A stretch of DNA of 15,623 nt from an uncultured Alphaproteobacteria bacterium (lineage in GTDB: Bacteria; Pseudomonadota; Alphaproteobacteria; Rhizobiales; Ancalomicrobiaceae): the NCBI GenBank assembly GCA_937919435.1, contig CALFRR010000279.1:1-15623 (forward strand), written 5' to 3'. Positions 6,800 through 14,370 of this stretch are shown piece by piece. Position numbers and translations under genes: made by a program. The notes beneath the pieces were generated by a model. The model saw only the letters and a program-made list of their open reading frames with translations. It was not told the DNA's origin and searched no databases. Position 1 is the stretch's first letter. Every line of letters starts with the position of its first letter.

Positions 6800-7357
6800 T
6801 CACGGCGCCGCCGCGATCTCCTCGAGGCTCGCCAGCCGGCAGAAGTCGGCGGCGAGTGTCGCCATGTGGGCGCGGTGCAGGTCGCGCGCCGCGATCACCC
6901 CCGGTCCGAACGGATCGGGAAGATCGCAGCAGTCGCAGGCCTCCGGAACCAGCACCATCGGCCAGCCGATGTTGGCCCCGACCCGGACCGTGGTCGACAC
7001 GCACATGTCGCTCGCCCAGCCGCAGCACACGACGCTGGTCGCGCCGAGCCGGCGCAGCCTGAGGTCGAGGTCGGTGCCGATGAAGGCGGCGTTGACCGAC
7101 TTCACCACCAGCCCCTCCCCCGGCCCAGGCTCGAAACCGGGCCGCAGCGCATTGCCGGGGTGAGACGGATGGAACCACGAGTCCGGTTCGACCGAATCGT
7201 GACGGACGTGGACGATCGGCCGCCCGGCGGCGCGGAACAGCGCGATCAGTCGCTGCCCGTTGCGATCGAGATCGGGGTTGCCGCGGGCCGGCCGCCCGGG
7301 CATGTCGATCGCCCTCTGCATGTCGATCACCACCAGCACCGGACGTTCGCCGAGCAT
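6800..7357 (-). CDS. Isochorismatase-like cysteine hydrolase
   Basis: The 185-residue cytoplasmic enzyme belongs to the isochorismatase-like superfamily. The catalytic triad is visible: Asp12 in VVIDMQ, Lys86 in VVKSVNAAF, and the nucleophile Cys119 in GWASDMCVSTT. Members hydrolyse amides such as nicotinamide, N-carbamoyl compounds, biuret or ureidoacrylate; the exact substrate cannot be read from sequence. His51/His53 (VHVRHDS) and WFHPSHPG at 61-68 line the usual substrate loop. The start is the ATG at 7357, which follows AGGAGG by 5 nt; a GTG two codons earlier lies inside that ribosome-binding site and is unlikely. Several extra cysteines (111, 112, 141, 143, 144) are notable. The gene is divergent from GGT across a short region with a strong dyad. 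Confidence 0.9.
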   Translation of the reverse strand: MLGERPVLVVIDMQRAIDMPGRPARGNPDLDRNGQRLIALFRAAGRPIVHVRHDSVEPDSWFHPSHPGNALRPGFEPGPGEGLVVKSVNAAFIGTDLDLRLRRLGATSVVCCGWASDMCVSTTVRVGANIGWPMVLVPEACDCCDLPDPFGPGVIAARDLHRAHMATLAADFCRLASLEEIAAAP

Positions 7358-7389
7358 CGCCACCTCCTCTCCGCGTCTCCGATGGTCGA

Positions 7390-7407
7390 TCGGATCGTTC
7401 GATCCGA
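7390..7407. promoter_or_regulatory. 18-bp operator-like dyad between the hydrolase and GGT genes
   Basis: TCGGATC and GATCCGA are perfect 7-base arms around GTTC. The dyad lies in the 121-bp gap between divergent starts, 32 bp from the hydrolase ATG and about 70 bp from the GGT start. That is the right place for a regulator acting on both genes. Confidence 0.45.
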
Positions 7408-7478
7408 CGCCTCTTCCGGCCCGCGCGGTTCGGCGTCACACTGCCATGCCCACCACCCCGACGCGAGACCCTCGACGC

Positions 7479-9245
7479 ATGGCCGCCCGCACCTCGATCG
7501 CTCCGCTCTTCGCTCTCCTCCTCCTCGCCTTCCCCGCCCGCGCCGCCGCGCCGCTCGCGGTCGAGGCCGAGCACGGCATGGGGGTCTCCGCCAACCGTCT
7601 GGCGAGCGAGGTCGGCGCCGAGATCCTGAAGGCCGGCGGCAACGCGGTCGATGCGGCGGTGGCGGTCGGCTATGCCCTGGCGGTGGTCGATCCGTGCTGC
7701 GGCAACATCGGCGGCGGCGGCTTCCTGACCCTCCGGCTCCCCGACGGCACCGCCCGCTTCCTCGATTTCCGCGAGACCGCCCCGGCCGCGGCGCGCGCCG
7801 ACATGTATCTCGGCACCGACGGCAAACCGGTGAAGGGCGCGAGCCTGACCGGCTGGCGGGCCTCCGGTGTGCCCGGCACCGTCGCCGGACTCGACCACGC
7901 GCTCACCACCTGGGGCAGCCTGTCGCGCGCCGCGGTGATGGCCCCGGCGATCCGGCTGGCCCGCGACGGCTTCGTCCTCGCCCGCCCCGACACCGACATC
8001 CTCGCCCGCGGCACCGCCCGGCTCGCCGCCGACCCGGAAGCCGCCCGCATCTTCCTCGCCCCCGACCGGTCCACCCGCCGCCCCGGCGACCGGCTGATCC
8101 AGGCGGATCTCGCCGCGACGCTCGAGGCGATCGCCGCGGACGGCCCCGACACCCTCTACCGCGGCCGCATCGCCGAGGCGGTCGATCGGGCGATGCGGGC
8201 GAACGGCGGCACCCTGAGCGCGGCCGATCTCGCCGGCTATCGATCGGTCGAACGCGAGCCGGTCACCTGTTCCTACCGCGGCCATCGGCTGATCACCGCA
8301 CCACCGCCGTCGTCGGGCGGCGTCACCCTGTGCCTGATCCTCGGCATCCTCGACGGCTGGGACATGAAGGCCCTCGGCCGCCATTCGGCGGCCTCCGTCC
8401 ACCGCATGGTCGAGGCGATGCGGCGGGCCTACTTCCTGCGCAACACCCTGCTCGGCGATCCCGACTTCGTGGCGATGCCGCTCGATCGGCTGCTCGCGCC
8501 CACGGCGATCGCCACCCTGCGCACCGCGATCGAGAGGGACGGCGTCGTCGCCTCGACCCGCCTCGACACCACCCGGCCGCTGGCGATCGTCGGCGAGAAG
8601 CCGGAGACCACCCATTATTCCGTGGTCGACGAGAAGGGCACCGCGGTCGCCGTCACCTACACGATCAACGGCCTGTTCGGTGCCGCGGTCGTCGCACCGG
8701 GCACCGGCTTCCTGCTCAACGACGAGATGGACGACTTCACGCTCGCCCCCGGCGTGCCCAACCTGTTCGGTCTCGTGCAGGGCGAGGCCAATGCGATCCG
8801 GCCGGGCAAGCGCCCGCTCTCCTCGATGACCCCGACCATCGTCGAGACCGACGGCCGGCTGGCGATGGTCGTCGGAAGTCCCGGCGGCTCGCGGATCATC
8901 ACCATCGTGCTGGAGACCATCCTCGACCTCGTCGATCACGGCATGCGGCCGCAGGAAGCGGTCGACGCCCCGCGCATCCATCACCAGTGGCTGCCCGACG
9001 AGATCGCCTACGAGCCCTTCGCCCTCTCCCCAGACACGATCGCGATCCTGAAGGGGATGGGCTATCGGCTCACCGAACAGTCGCCCTGGGGCGCAGCCGA
9101 AGCGATCGTCGTCGGCCCCGCCGCGGACGCCGCCGGCGCCACCTCCTCGGGCAACGATTCCGCCTCTTCCGGACGCCTGCTGCCCGGCCGTCTCTACGGC
9201 GCCAGCGACGACCGGCGGCCGGCCGGCGCCGCGGTCGGCCACTGA
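7479..9245 (+). CDS. ggt: Gamma-glutamyltransferase, exported precursor
   Basis: The enzyme hydrolyses or transfers the gamma-glutamyl group of glutathione and similar compounds, usually in the periplasm, after self-cleavage into two subunits. The 588 residues match the family length (about 580). A signal peptide is clear: MAAR, a leucine-rich core and an ARA cleavage site near residue 22. The self-processing nucleophile is Thr377 in PETTHYSVVD. Counting from it, the E. coli active-site residues are all in place: Thr395, Asn397, Asp419, Ser448-Ser449 (PLSSM) and Gly469-Gly470 (SPGG), with Arg98 in FRETAP upstream. E. coli Gln430 is Glu416 here. The chain ends GASDDRRPAGAAVGH, like other family members. 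I chose the ATG at 7479 because the signal peptide follows at once; an ATG at 7446 would add 11 residues. The ribosome-binding site is weak for both. Confidence 0.95.
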   Translation: MAARTSIAPLFALLLLAFPARAAAPLAVEAEHGMGVSANRLASEVGAEILKAGGNAVDAAVAVGYALAVVDPCCGNIGGGGFLTLRLPDGTARFLDFRETAPAAARADMYLGTDGKPVKGASLTGWRASGVPGTVAGLDHALTTWGSLSRAAVMAPAIRLARDGFVLARPDTDILARGTARLAADPEAARIFLAPDRSTRRPGDRLIQADLAATLEAIAADGPDTLYRGRIAEAVDRAMRANGGTLSAADLAGYRSVEREPVTCSYRGHRLITAPPPSSGGVTLCLILGILDGWDMKALGRHSAASVHRMVEAMRRAYFLRNTLLGDPDFVAMPLDRLLAPTAIATLRTAIERDGVVASTRLDTTRPLAIVGEKPETTHYSVVDEKGTAVAVTYTINGLFGAAVVAPGTGFLLNDEMDDFTLAPGVPNLFGLVQGEANAIRPGKRPLSSMTPTIVETDGRLAMVVGSPGGSRIITIVLETILDLVDHGMRPQEAVDAPRIHHQWLPDEIAYEPFALSPDTIAILKGMGYRLTEQSPWGAAEAIVVGPAADAAGATSSGNDSASSGRLLPGRLYGASDDRRPAGAAVGH

Positions 9246-9278
9246 GTCGCTCCCCCGCGCCGAGCGACCGACCGCGCC

Positions 9279-9293
9279 CGTCCGGACCGGACG
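9279..9293. repeat. Inverted repeat downstream of ggt
   Basis: CGTCCGG and CCGGACG flank a single A, starting 34 bp after the ggt stop. It overlaps further short palindromes (GGACGTCC). It could contribute to termination, but the 1-nt centre and lack of a T run make this weak. Confidence 0.3.
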
Positions 9294-9401
9294 TCCGACC
9301 GCCGGATCCGCGGAGCGCGACGGAGCGCGCGACCGAGGCCGGCGACTGCCCGAAAATCGAGCCTGCCCATGACCCTGCGTCGCCCTGCGTCCATACACCT
9401 C

Positions 9402-9417
9402 TGTCGGGAATCCGACA
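9402..9417. promoter_or_regulatory. Operator-like dyad TGTCGG-GAAT-CCGACA
   Basis: Perfect 6-base arms around a 4-base spacer lie just upstream of a TTGACA element. A third copy of the half-site, TGTCGG, occurs at 9438-9443 between the presumed -35 and -10, 36 bp from the first copy. The layout suggests a regulator controlling the TRAP operon. Confidence 0.5.
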
Positions 9418-9424
9418 TGATGCT

Positions 9425-9453
9425 TTGACAGGCGGTTTGTCGGCGTGCTTCAT
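9425..9453 (+). promoter_or_regulatory. Candidate promoter of the TAXI-TRAP operon
   Basis: A perfect -35 hexamer TTGACA (9425-9430) is followed 17 bp later by CTTCAT (9448-9453), a poor -10 sharing three of six bases with TATAAT. Transcription would start about 45 bp before the ATG. The -35 is convincing; the -10 is weak. Confidence 0.45.
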
Positions 9454-9504
9454 TCCTCGGCATTCCGTCGCGTCCCCGCGACACCCGCCAGAGGAGTTCC
9501 AGTC

Positions 9505-10518
9505 ATGAGGACGAAGTCTCTCGGCCGCATCGCGGCCGCCGCGCTCGGCATCGCCACCCTGGTCGGCGCGACCATGGCCGTCGGCCAGCAGATGGCGTTC
9601 TTCCGGATCGGCACCGGCGGCACCGCGGGGACCTACTTCCCGATCGGTGGCCTGCTCTCCAACGCCATCTCCAACCCGCCGGGCAGCCGTCCCTGCGAGC
9701 AGGGCGGCGCCTGCGGCGTTCCCGGCCTGATCGCCACCGCGGTCGCCACCAACGGCTCGGTCGCCAACATCAACGGCATCGAATCCGGCGCTCTGGAGAG
9801 TGGCCTGACCCAGTCCGACGTCGCCTACTGGGCCTATACCGGCACCGGCGTGTTCGAAGGCAAGGCCAAGATCGAGAACCTCCGGGCGATCGCCAATCTC
9901 TATCCGGAGACCATCCATCTGGTCGCCCGCAAGGGCGCCGGCATCAAGACCCCGGCGGATCTGAAGGGCAAACGCGTCTCGCTCGACGAGCCCGGCTCCG
10001 GCACCCTGATCGACGCGCGCATCGTGCTCGCCGCCTACGGCCTCTCCGAGAAGGACATGAAGGCCGAGTACCTGAAGCCGAACGCCTCCGGCGACCGGCT
10101 GCGCGACGGTGCGCTCGACGCCTTCTTCTTCGTCGGCGGCTATCCGACCGGCGCGATCTCCGAGCTCGCCACCGCCGCCGGCATCGAACTCGTCCCGATC
10201 GCCGGACCGGAAGCCAAGAAGATCCTCGCCGACTACAAGTTCTTCGGTCCGGACAAGGTCCCGGCCGGCACCTACAAGGACGTCGGAGCGGTCGAGACCG
10301 TGTCGGTCAACGCCCTCTGGGTGACCTCGGCCAAGCAGTCCGAAGAGATCGTCTACGGCGTCACCAAGGCGCTGTGGAACAAGAACAGCCGCGCCCTGAT
10401 GGATGCCGGCCACGCCAAGGGCAAACTGATCCAGCAGTCGACCGCGCTCGACGGCGTCGGCATTCCGCTGCATCCGGGCGCCGAGAAGTTCTACAAGGAA
10501 GTCGGCCTCGTCAAATGA
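9505..10518 (+). CDS. TAXI-family TRAP transporter solute-binding protein
   Basis: This 337-residue periplasmic receptor captures the substrate and hands it to the TRAP permease encoded next. The N-terminal signal sequence (MRTKSLGR, then a hydrophobic run to about residue 27) precedes FFRIGTGGTAGTYFPIGG at 32-49, the hallmark TAXI opening (IGTGGxxGxYxxxG). Further family features are GLTQSDVAYWAYTG at about 100-113, LKGKRVSLDEPGSGT around 152-166 and DAFFFVGGYPTGAI around 209-222. Cys64 and Cys70 (SRPCEQGGACGVPG) may form a disulphide. Characterised TAXI proteins include glutamate or glutamine binders; the ligand here is unproven. The ATG follows AGAGGAG at 9490-9496 by 8 nt, a strong ribosome-binding site. 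Confidence 0.95.
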   Translation: MRTKSLGRIAAAALGIATLVGATMAVGQQMAFFRIGTGGTAGTYFPIGGLLSNAISNPPGSRPCEQGGACGVPGLIATAVATNGSVANINGIESGALESGLTQSDVAYWAYTGTGVFEGKAKIENLRAIANLYPETIHLVARKGAGIKTPADLKGKRVSLDEPGSGTLIDARIVLAAYGLSEKDMKAEYLKPNASGDRLRDGALDAFFFVGGYPTGAISELATAAGIELVPIAGPEAKKILADYKFFGPDKVPAGTYKDVGAVETVSVNALWVTSAKQSEEIVYGVTKALWNKNSRALMDAGHAKGKLIQQSTALDGVGIPLHPGAEKFYKEVGLVK

Positions 10519-10525
10519 GCCCCTG

Positions 10526-10548
10526 CGGCGGCCGTGACCCGGCCGCCG
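10526..10548 (+). terminator. Intercistronic hairpin between TAXI and permease genes
   Basis: CGGCGGCCG and CGGCCGCCG form a perfect 9-bp stem with a TGACC loop, beginning 7 nt after the TAXI stop and 105 nt before the permease start. No T run follows. At this position it most likely protects the upstream message or causes partial termination, giving more binding protein than permease. Confidence 0.55.
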
Positions 10549-10653
10549 GCACCCCGCGCGTCCCACGTGCCGGGTGATTCCGACGAACCGGCGCCCGCAC
10601 CGCCAGCCGAACCGGCGCGGGCGTTTCGTCATGCCGAAAATCCGGATGCGATC

Positions 10654-12681
10654 ATGTCAGAGTTCGAACTCGACGAAGCCAAGGCCCGCGCCCTCGAAGA
10701 GAAATTCGATCCGGAGCTGCGCTTCCGTCCGCTCGCCCCGCTCGGCGCCTGGGTGGTCGGCACCGCCCTGGTCGCGCTGTCGCTGTTCCACTACTACACC
10801 GCCGGCTTCGGCCTGTTGCCGGAACTGGTCCACCGCGGCGTCCACCTGTCCTTCGTCCTCGGACTGGTGTTCATGGTGTTCCCGCTGGTCGGCTACTCCG
10901 ATCGGGTGGAATCGAGTTGGTGGAGCCCCCTCGGCATCCCGCTCTACGACTGGCTGTTGTTCGTCCTGGCGCTGGTCAGCGTCCTGCACGTCCCGACGAT
11001 CCCGCTCGACGATCTCGCCTTCCGGGTCGGCAATCCGACGACCACCGACGTGGTGCTCGGCGGCATTCTGGTCCTGCTGCTGCTCGAGGCGACCCGGCGC
11101 ACCGTCGGCTGGCCGCTGCCGGTGATCGCCATCGCCTTCATGGCCTACGCCCTGTTCGGCCGCTCGATCCCCGGCATCCTGGTCCATCCCGGCGCCACCC
11201 CGGCGCAGCTGATCAACCACCTCTACCTGACCACCCAGGGCATCTACGGCGTCGCCCTCGGCGTGGTCGCGACCTACGTCTTCCACTTCGTGCTGTTCGG
11301 CGTCTTCGCCACCCGCATCGGCCTCGGCCAACTGTTCCTCGACTGCGCCGCCTGGGTGGCGGGGCGCTACGTCGGCGGTCCGGCCAAGGTGTCGATCTTC
11401 GGCTCGGCGCTGTTCGGCATGATCTCCGGCTCGTCGGTCGCCAACGCGGTGACCGTCGGCTCGCTGACCATCCCGATGATGGTCCGCCTCGGCTACAAGC
11501 GGCACTTCGCGGCGGCGGTCGAATCGACCGCCTCGACCGGCGGCCAGATCACCCCGCCGATCATGGGCGCCGCGGCCTTCCTGATGATCGAATTCCTCAA
11601 TCTGCCCTACACGACGATCATCGTCGCGGCGATCATCCCGGCCTTCATGCACTTCCTCGGCGTCTTCTGTCAGGTCCACTTCGAGGCCAAGCGCGACGGC
11701 CTGCGCGGCCTGTCGCCGGAGGAGATGCCCGACATCCGAGCCGCCTTCGCCCGCGACTGGCCGACGGTGATCCCGCTGATCGGCCTGCTCTGGATGCTGT
11801 TCTCCGGCTACACGCCGTATCTCGCCGCCTTCACCGGCATCACGCTCTGCGTCCTGGTCGGCCTGCTCAACCCGAAGCGCCGGATGAAGCCGCTGGAGAT
11901 CTTCGAGGGCCTGCGCGACGGCGCCAAATACGCGCTCTCGGTCGGCGTCGCCTCGGCCACCGTCGGCATCGTCGTCGGTGTCGTCACCCTGACCGGCGTC
12001 GGCTTCAAGATCTCCTTCATCGTCACCTCCTCGGCGCTCGAGTGGGCGAACTTCGTGTCGAGCTGGCTGCCCGCCTTCGTCATGTCGACGAAGACCCTGA
12101 CCCTGCTGTTCACCCTGATCCTGACCGGCATCGTCTGCATCGTCATGGGCTGCGGCATCCCGACCACCGCCACTTACATCATCATGGTGACGGTCGCCGC
12201 TCCGGCGCTCGGTCTGCTCGGGGTCGAGCCGCTGGTCGCCCACTTCTTCGTCTTCTATTACGGGGTGCTCGCCGACATCACGCCGCCGGTGGCGATCGCC
12301 GCCTATGCGGCCGCCGGCATGGCCAACGCCGATCCGTTCCGGACCGGCAATACCGCCTTCCGGCTGGCGCTCGGCAAGGCACTGGTGCCCTTCGTCTTCG
12401 TCTACTCGCCGTCGATGCTGCTGGTCGCCAAGGGCTTCTCCTGGGGCGAGCTGTTCCTGTCGACCGGCGGCTGCATCCTCGGCATCGTGTTCCTGTCGGC
12501 GGCCTTCTCCGGCTTCTTCCTGGCCCGCACCCGGACCTGGGAACGCGCCGTCCTGGCGGTCGCCTCGCTCCTGCTGATCGCCCCCGACCTGTGGTCGTCG
12601 ATCGTCGGGCTGGTGATCGCCGTCCCGGTGTTCCTGGTGCAGTGGGGCAAGCGCCACGAGCCCGTCGCGCTGCCCGCCTGA
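10654..12681 (+). CDS. TRAP transporter fused permease (DctQ-DctM type)
   Basis: The 675-residue inner-membrane protein fuses the small 4-TM (DctQ-like) and large (DctM-like) TRAP permease subunits, as usual for TAXI systems. It drives substrate uptake with a sodium or proton gradient. The N-terminal cytoplasmic helix (residues 1-29) is followed by four hydrophobic segments to about residue 175. The DctM-like part shows GMISGSSVANAVTVGS at 255-270, STASTGGQITPPIMGAA at 291-307, GCGIPTTATYIIM at 498-510 and ADITPPVAIAAYAAAG at 539-554, the paired ion- and substrate-site loops of the family. I chose the ATG at 10654, giving MSEFELDEAKARALEEKFDP. The frame is open upstream to a GTG at 10534, but that codon overlaps the intercistronic hairpin and would add a low-complexity leader. 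The gene ends 20 bp before a strong terminator. Confidence 0.94.
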   Translation: MSEFELDEAKARALEEKFDPELRFRPLAPLGAWVVGTALVALSLFHYYTAGFGLLPELVHRGVHLSFVLGLVFMVFPLVGYSDRVESSWWSPLGIPLYDWLLFVLALVSVLHVPTIPLDDLAFRVGNPTTTDVVLGGILVLLLLEATRRTVGWPLPVIAIAFMAYALFGRSIPGILVHPGATPAQLINHLYLTTQGIYGVALGVVATYVFHFVLFGVFATRIGLGQLFLDCAAWVAGRYVGGPAKVSIFGSALFGMISGSSVANAVTVGSLTIPMMVRLGYKRHFAAAVESTASTGGQITPPIMGAAAFLMIEFLNLPYTTIIVAAIIPAFMHFLGVFCQVHFEAKRDGLRGLSPEEMPDIRAAFARDWPTVIPLIGLLWMLFSGYTPYLAAFTGITLCVLVGLLNPKRRMKPLEIFEGLRDGAKYALSVGVASATVGIVVGVVTLTGVGFKISFIVTSSALEWANFVSSWLPAFVMSTKTLTLLFTLILTGIVCIVMGCGIPTTATYIIMVTVAAPALGLLGVEPLVAHFFVFYYGVLADITPPVAIAAYAAAGMANADPFRTGNTAFRLALGKALVPFVFVYSPSMLLVAKGFSWGELFLSTGGCILGIVFLSAAFSGFFLARTRTWERAVLAVASLLLIAPDLWSSIVGLVIAVPVFLVQWGKRHEPVALPA

Positions 12682-12700
12682 GACGCGACCACGCGAAACG

Positions 12701-12738
12701 AAGAGGGCCGGCGTCCCGTGGGAGACGCCGGCCCTCTT
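12701..12738. terminator. Strong bidirectional terminator
   Basis: AAGAGGGCCGGCGTC (12701-12715) and GACGCCGGCCCTCTT (12724-12738) are perfect 15-bp arms with an 8-nt loop. It sits between the convergent TRAP permease and ferredoxin reductase genes, with an A-rich side at left and TT at right, and should stop transcripts from both strands. Confidence 0.9.
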
Positions 12739-12780
12739 GGTCTTCCGATGTCGGCGGGCGTCGGCCCGCCGATCGCCGCC

Positions 12781-13809
12781 TCACTGCACGCCGAGCTTCC
12801 GCTGCAGGGCGGTCGACGAGGTCGTGTACTGGAACACCACCCGCTTGCCGGGATCGACGATCCGCTTCGCCGCCTGGGCCATCAGCGCGCCCTCGTGGAA
12901 GCCGGAGAGGATCAGTTTGAGCTTGCCCGGATAGGTGTTGATGTCGCCGATCGCGAAGATCCCCTTCTCCGAGGTCTCGAACTTCTCGGTGTCGACCGCG
13001 ATCAGGTTCTCGTGGAGATGGATCCCCCAATCGGCGATCGGCCCGAGCTTCATCGTCAGCCCGAAGAACGGCAGCATCCGCGTCGCCGGGACCCGCTTCA
13101 CCGTGCCGTCGGCGGTCTTGACCAGCGCCGCCGCGAGGGTCTGCCCCTCGCCCTCGAGTTCGCCGACCTGACCGATCACCAGATCGATCGCACCCGCCGC
13201 GACCAGCTCGCGCATCTTCTCGACCGAATGCGGTGCGCCGCGGAAGTCGTCGCGGCGATGGACCAACGCCAGCCGCCGGGCCACCGGCTGCAGCGCCAGC
13301 GTCCAGTCGAGCGCGCTGTCGCCGCCGCCGACGATCACCACGTCCTCGCCGCGGAACGCCTCGATCTTGCGGACCGCGTAGAACACCGAGCTGCCCTCGT
13401 AGGCCTCGATCCCCGGCACCGGCGGCCGCTTCGGCTGGAACGAGCCGCCGCCCGCCGCGATCACCACCACCTTGGTGTGGAACTCGGTGCCGGCATCGGT
13501 GGAGAGCCGGAACGTGCCGTCCTCCAGACGTTCCACCGTCTCGACCTGCTGGGAGAAGTGGAAGGTCGGCCCGAACGGCCGGATCTGCATCATCAGATTG
13601 TCGACGAGCTGCTGGGCCCCGACCACCGGATGACCGGGAATGTCGTAGATCGGCTTCTCCGGGTAGAGCTCGGTGCACTGCCCGCCGGGCCGATCGAGGA
13701 TGTCGATCACATGGGCCTTGAGGTCGAGCAGTCCGAGTTCGAACACGGCGAAGAGGCCGACCGGGCCGGCTCCGATGATGACGACGTCGGTGGTGTGGAC
13801 TTCGGACAT
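12781..13809 (-). CDS. Ferredoxin-NADP reductase, thioredoxin-reductase-like (FNR2)
   Basis: The flavoenzyme moves electrons between NADPH and ferredoxin. Its 342 residues match the TrxR-like FNR family. FAD-binding GAGPVG is at 13-18, followed by DRPGGQCTELYPEKPIYDIPG around 39-59. The NADPH domain has VIVGGGDSALDW at 158-169 and the phosphate-binding pair in VHRRDDFRGA (183-192). The second FAD motif is GDINTYPGKLKLI near the C-terminus. The CxxC redox pair of true thioredoxin reductases is absent, which separates the two families. The start at ATG 13809 gives MSEVHTTDVVIIGAGP, with GCGAG about 6 nt upstream; longer in-frame starts lack support. It lies 147 bp downstream of the ferredoxin gene on the same strand, so the two probably form a redox pair. 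Confidence 0.95.
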   Translation of the reverse strand: MSEVHTTDVVIIGAGPVGLFAVFELGLLDLKAHVIDILDRPGGQCTELYPEKPIYDIPGHPVVGAQQLVDNLMMQIRPFGPTFHFSQQVETVERLEDGTFRLSTDAGTEFHTKVVVIAAGGGSFQPKRPPVPGIEAYEGSSVFYAVRKIEAFRGEDVVIVGGGDSALDWTLALQPVARRLALVHRRDDFRGAPHSVEKMRELVAAGAIDLVIGQVGELEGEGQTLAAALVKTADGTVKRVPATRMLPFFGLTMKLGPIADWGIHLHENLIAVDTEKFETSEKGIFAIGDINTYPGKLKLILSGFHEGALMAQAAKRIVDPGKRVVFQYTTSSTALQRKLGVQ

Positions 13810-13836
13810 GGCGAGCTCGCGGGAGAGGATGGAACG

Positions 13837-13888
13837 GCCGGTCTCGACGACCGGCGACGCGGAATGCGCGCGGGCCTGTCTAGCCCGC
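13837..13888 (-). repeat. Two tandem hairpins in the ferredoxin-reductase leader
   Basis: GCCGGTC/GACCGGC (13837-13843 and 13849-13855, 5-nt loop) and GCGGGC/GCCCGC (13870-13875 and 13883-13888, 7-nt loop) lie between the ferredoxin stop and the reductase start. Without a T run they are more likely mRNA processing or stability elements than terminators. Confidence 0.4.
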
Positions 13889-13956
13889 CGCCGGTCGGCG
13901 CGAAAGTGGAGGATCGTCCAAAGCACGCCACCGTGAGGAGACGGAAGCCGCCGGGC

Positions 13957-14277
13957 TCACGCCTGACGCTCGGGGACCTCGACGATCAGCCCGTCCATCT
14001 CCTCGGTGACCTTCATCTGGCAGGACAGCCGCGAGGTCGCCCGGACGTCCCAGGCGAAGTCGAGCATGTCCTCCTCCATCGGCTGCGGCGCACCGACCTT
14101 CGGATACCACGACGGGTCGACCCACACGTGGCAGGTGGCACAGGCGCAGGCGCCGCCGCATTCCGCCTCGATGCCGGGAACGCCGTTGCGCACCGCCGTC
14201 TCCATCACCGTCGCACCGATCTCGGCGTCGACGACGATCTCTTCCTGGCGATAGGGGATGAAGGTGATCTTGGGCAT
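13957..14277 (-). CDS. [2Fe-2S] ferredoxin, adrenodoxin type
   Basis: This small (106-residue) cytoplasmic electron carrier has the cluster ligands Cys40, Cys46, Cys49 and Cys86, in AECGGACACATCHVWV and SRLSCQM, with the C-x5-C-x2-C spacing of adrenodoxin/putidaredoxin-type proteins. An extra Cys44 sits inside the loop. MLDFAWDVRATSRLSC and GLIVEVPERQA are also family hallmarks. Such ferredoxins feed cytochrome P450s, ring hydroxylases or iron-sulphur cluster assembly; no such partner is in the window. The ATG at 14277 follows AGGA by 5 nt. The reductase gene downstream is the natural electron donor. The Isc-type Fdx is a relative, but no isc genes are adjacent, so I give no symbol. Confidence 0.95.
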   Translation of the reverse strand: MPKITFIPYRQEEIVVDAEIGATVMETAVRNGVPGIEAECGGACACATCHVWVDPSWYPKVGAPQPMEEDMLDFAWDVRATSRLSCQMKVTEEMDGLIVEVPERQA

Positions 14278-14370
14278 TTCGGTCCTGACGGCGGGAAAAC
14301 GGGCGGGACGGCCGACATCGGCACGCGTCCGGCGTCACGCCGCTGCACATGGAGCGCCGTCGTCCCGACG

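Noticed and set aside
7358..7363. GTG start two codons upstream for the cysteine hydrolase
   Set aside because: The GTG is part of the AGGAGGTG ribosome-binding sequence, which correctly positions the ATG at 7357.
6735..9398. 887-codon open frame on the minus strand across the hydrolase and GGT genes
   Set aside because: It runs antisense to a GGT gene with every active-site residue and overlaps the hydrolase gene in another frame. Its product is low-complexity Arg/Gly/Asp-rich sequence typical of GC-rich shadow frames.
10657..12657. 666-codon open frame on the minus strand opposite the TRAP permease
   Set aside because: It is the complement of a well-supported membrane protein; the Glu/Asp/Gln/Arg-rich product is what the antisense of hydrophobic GC-rich codons gives.
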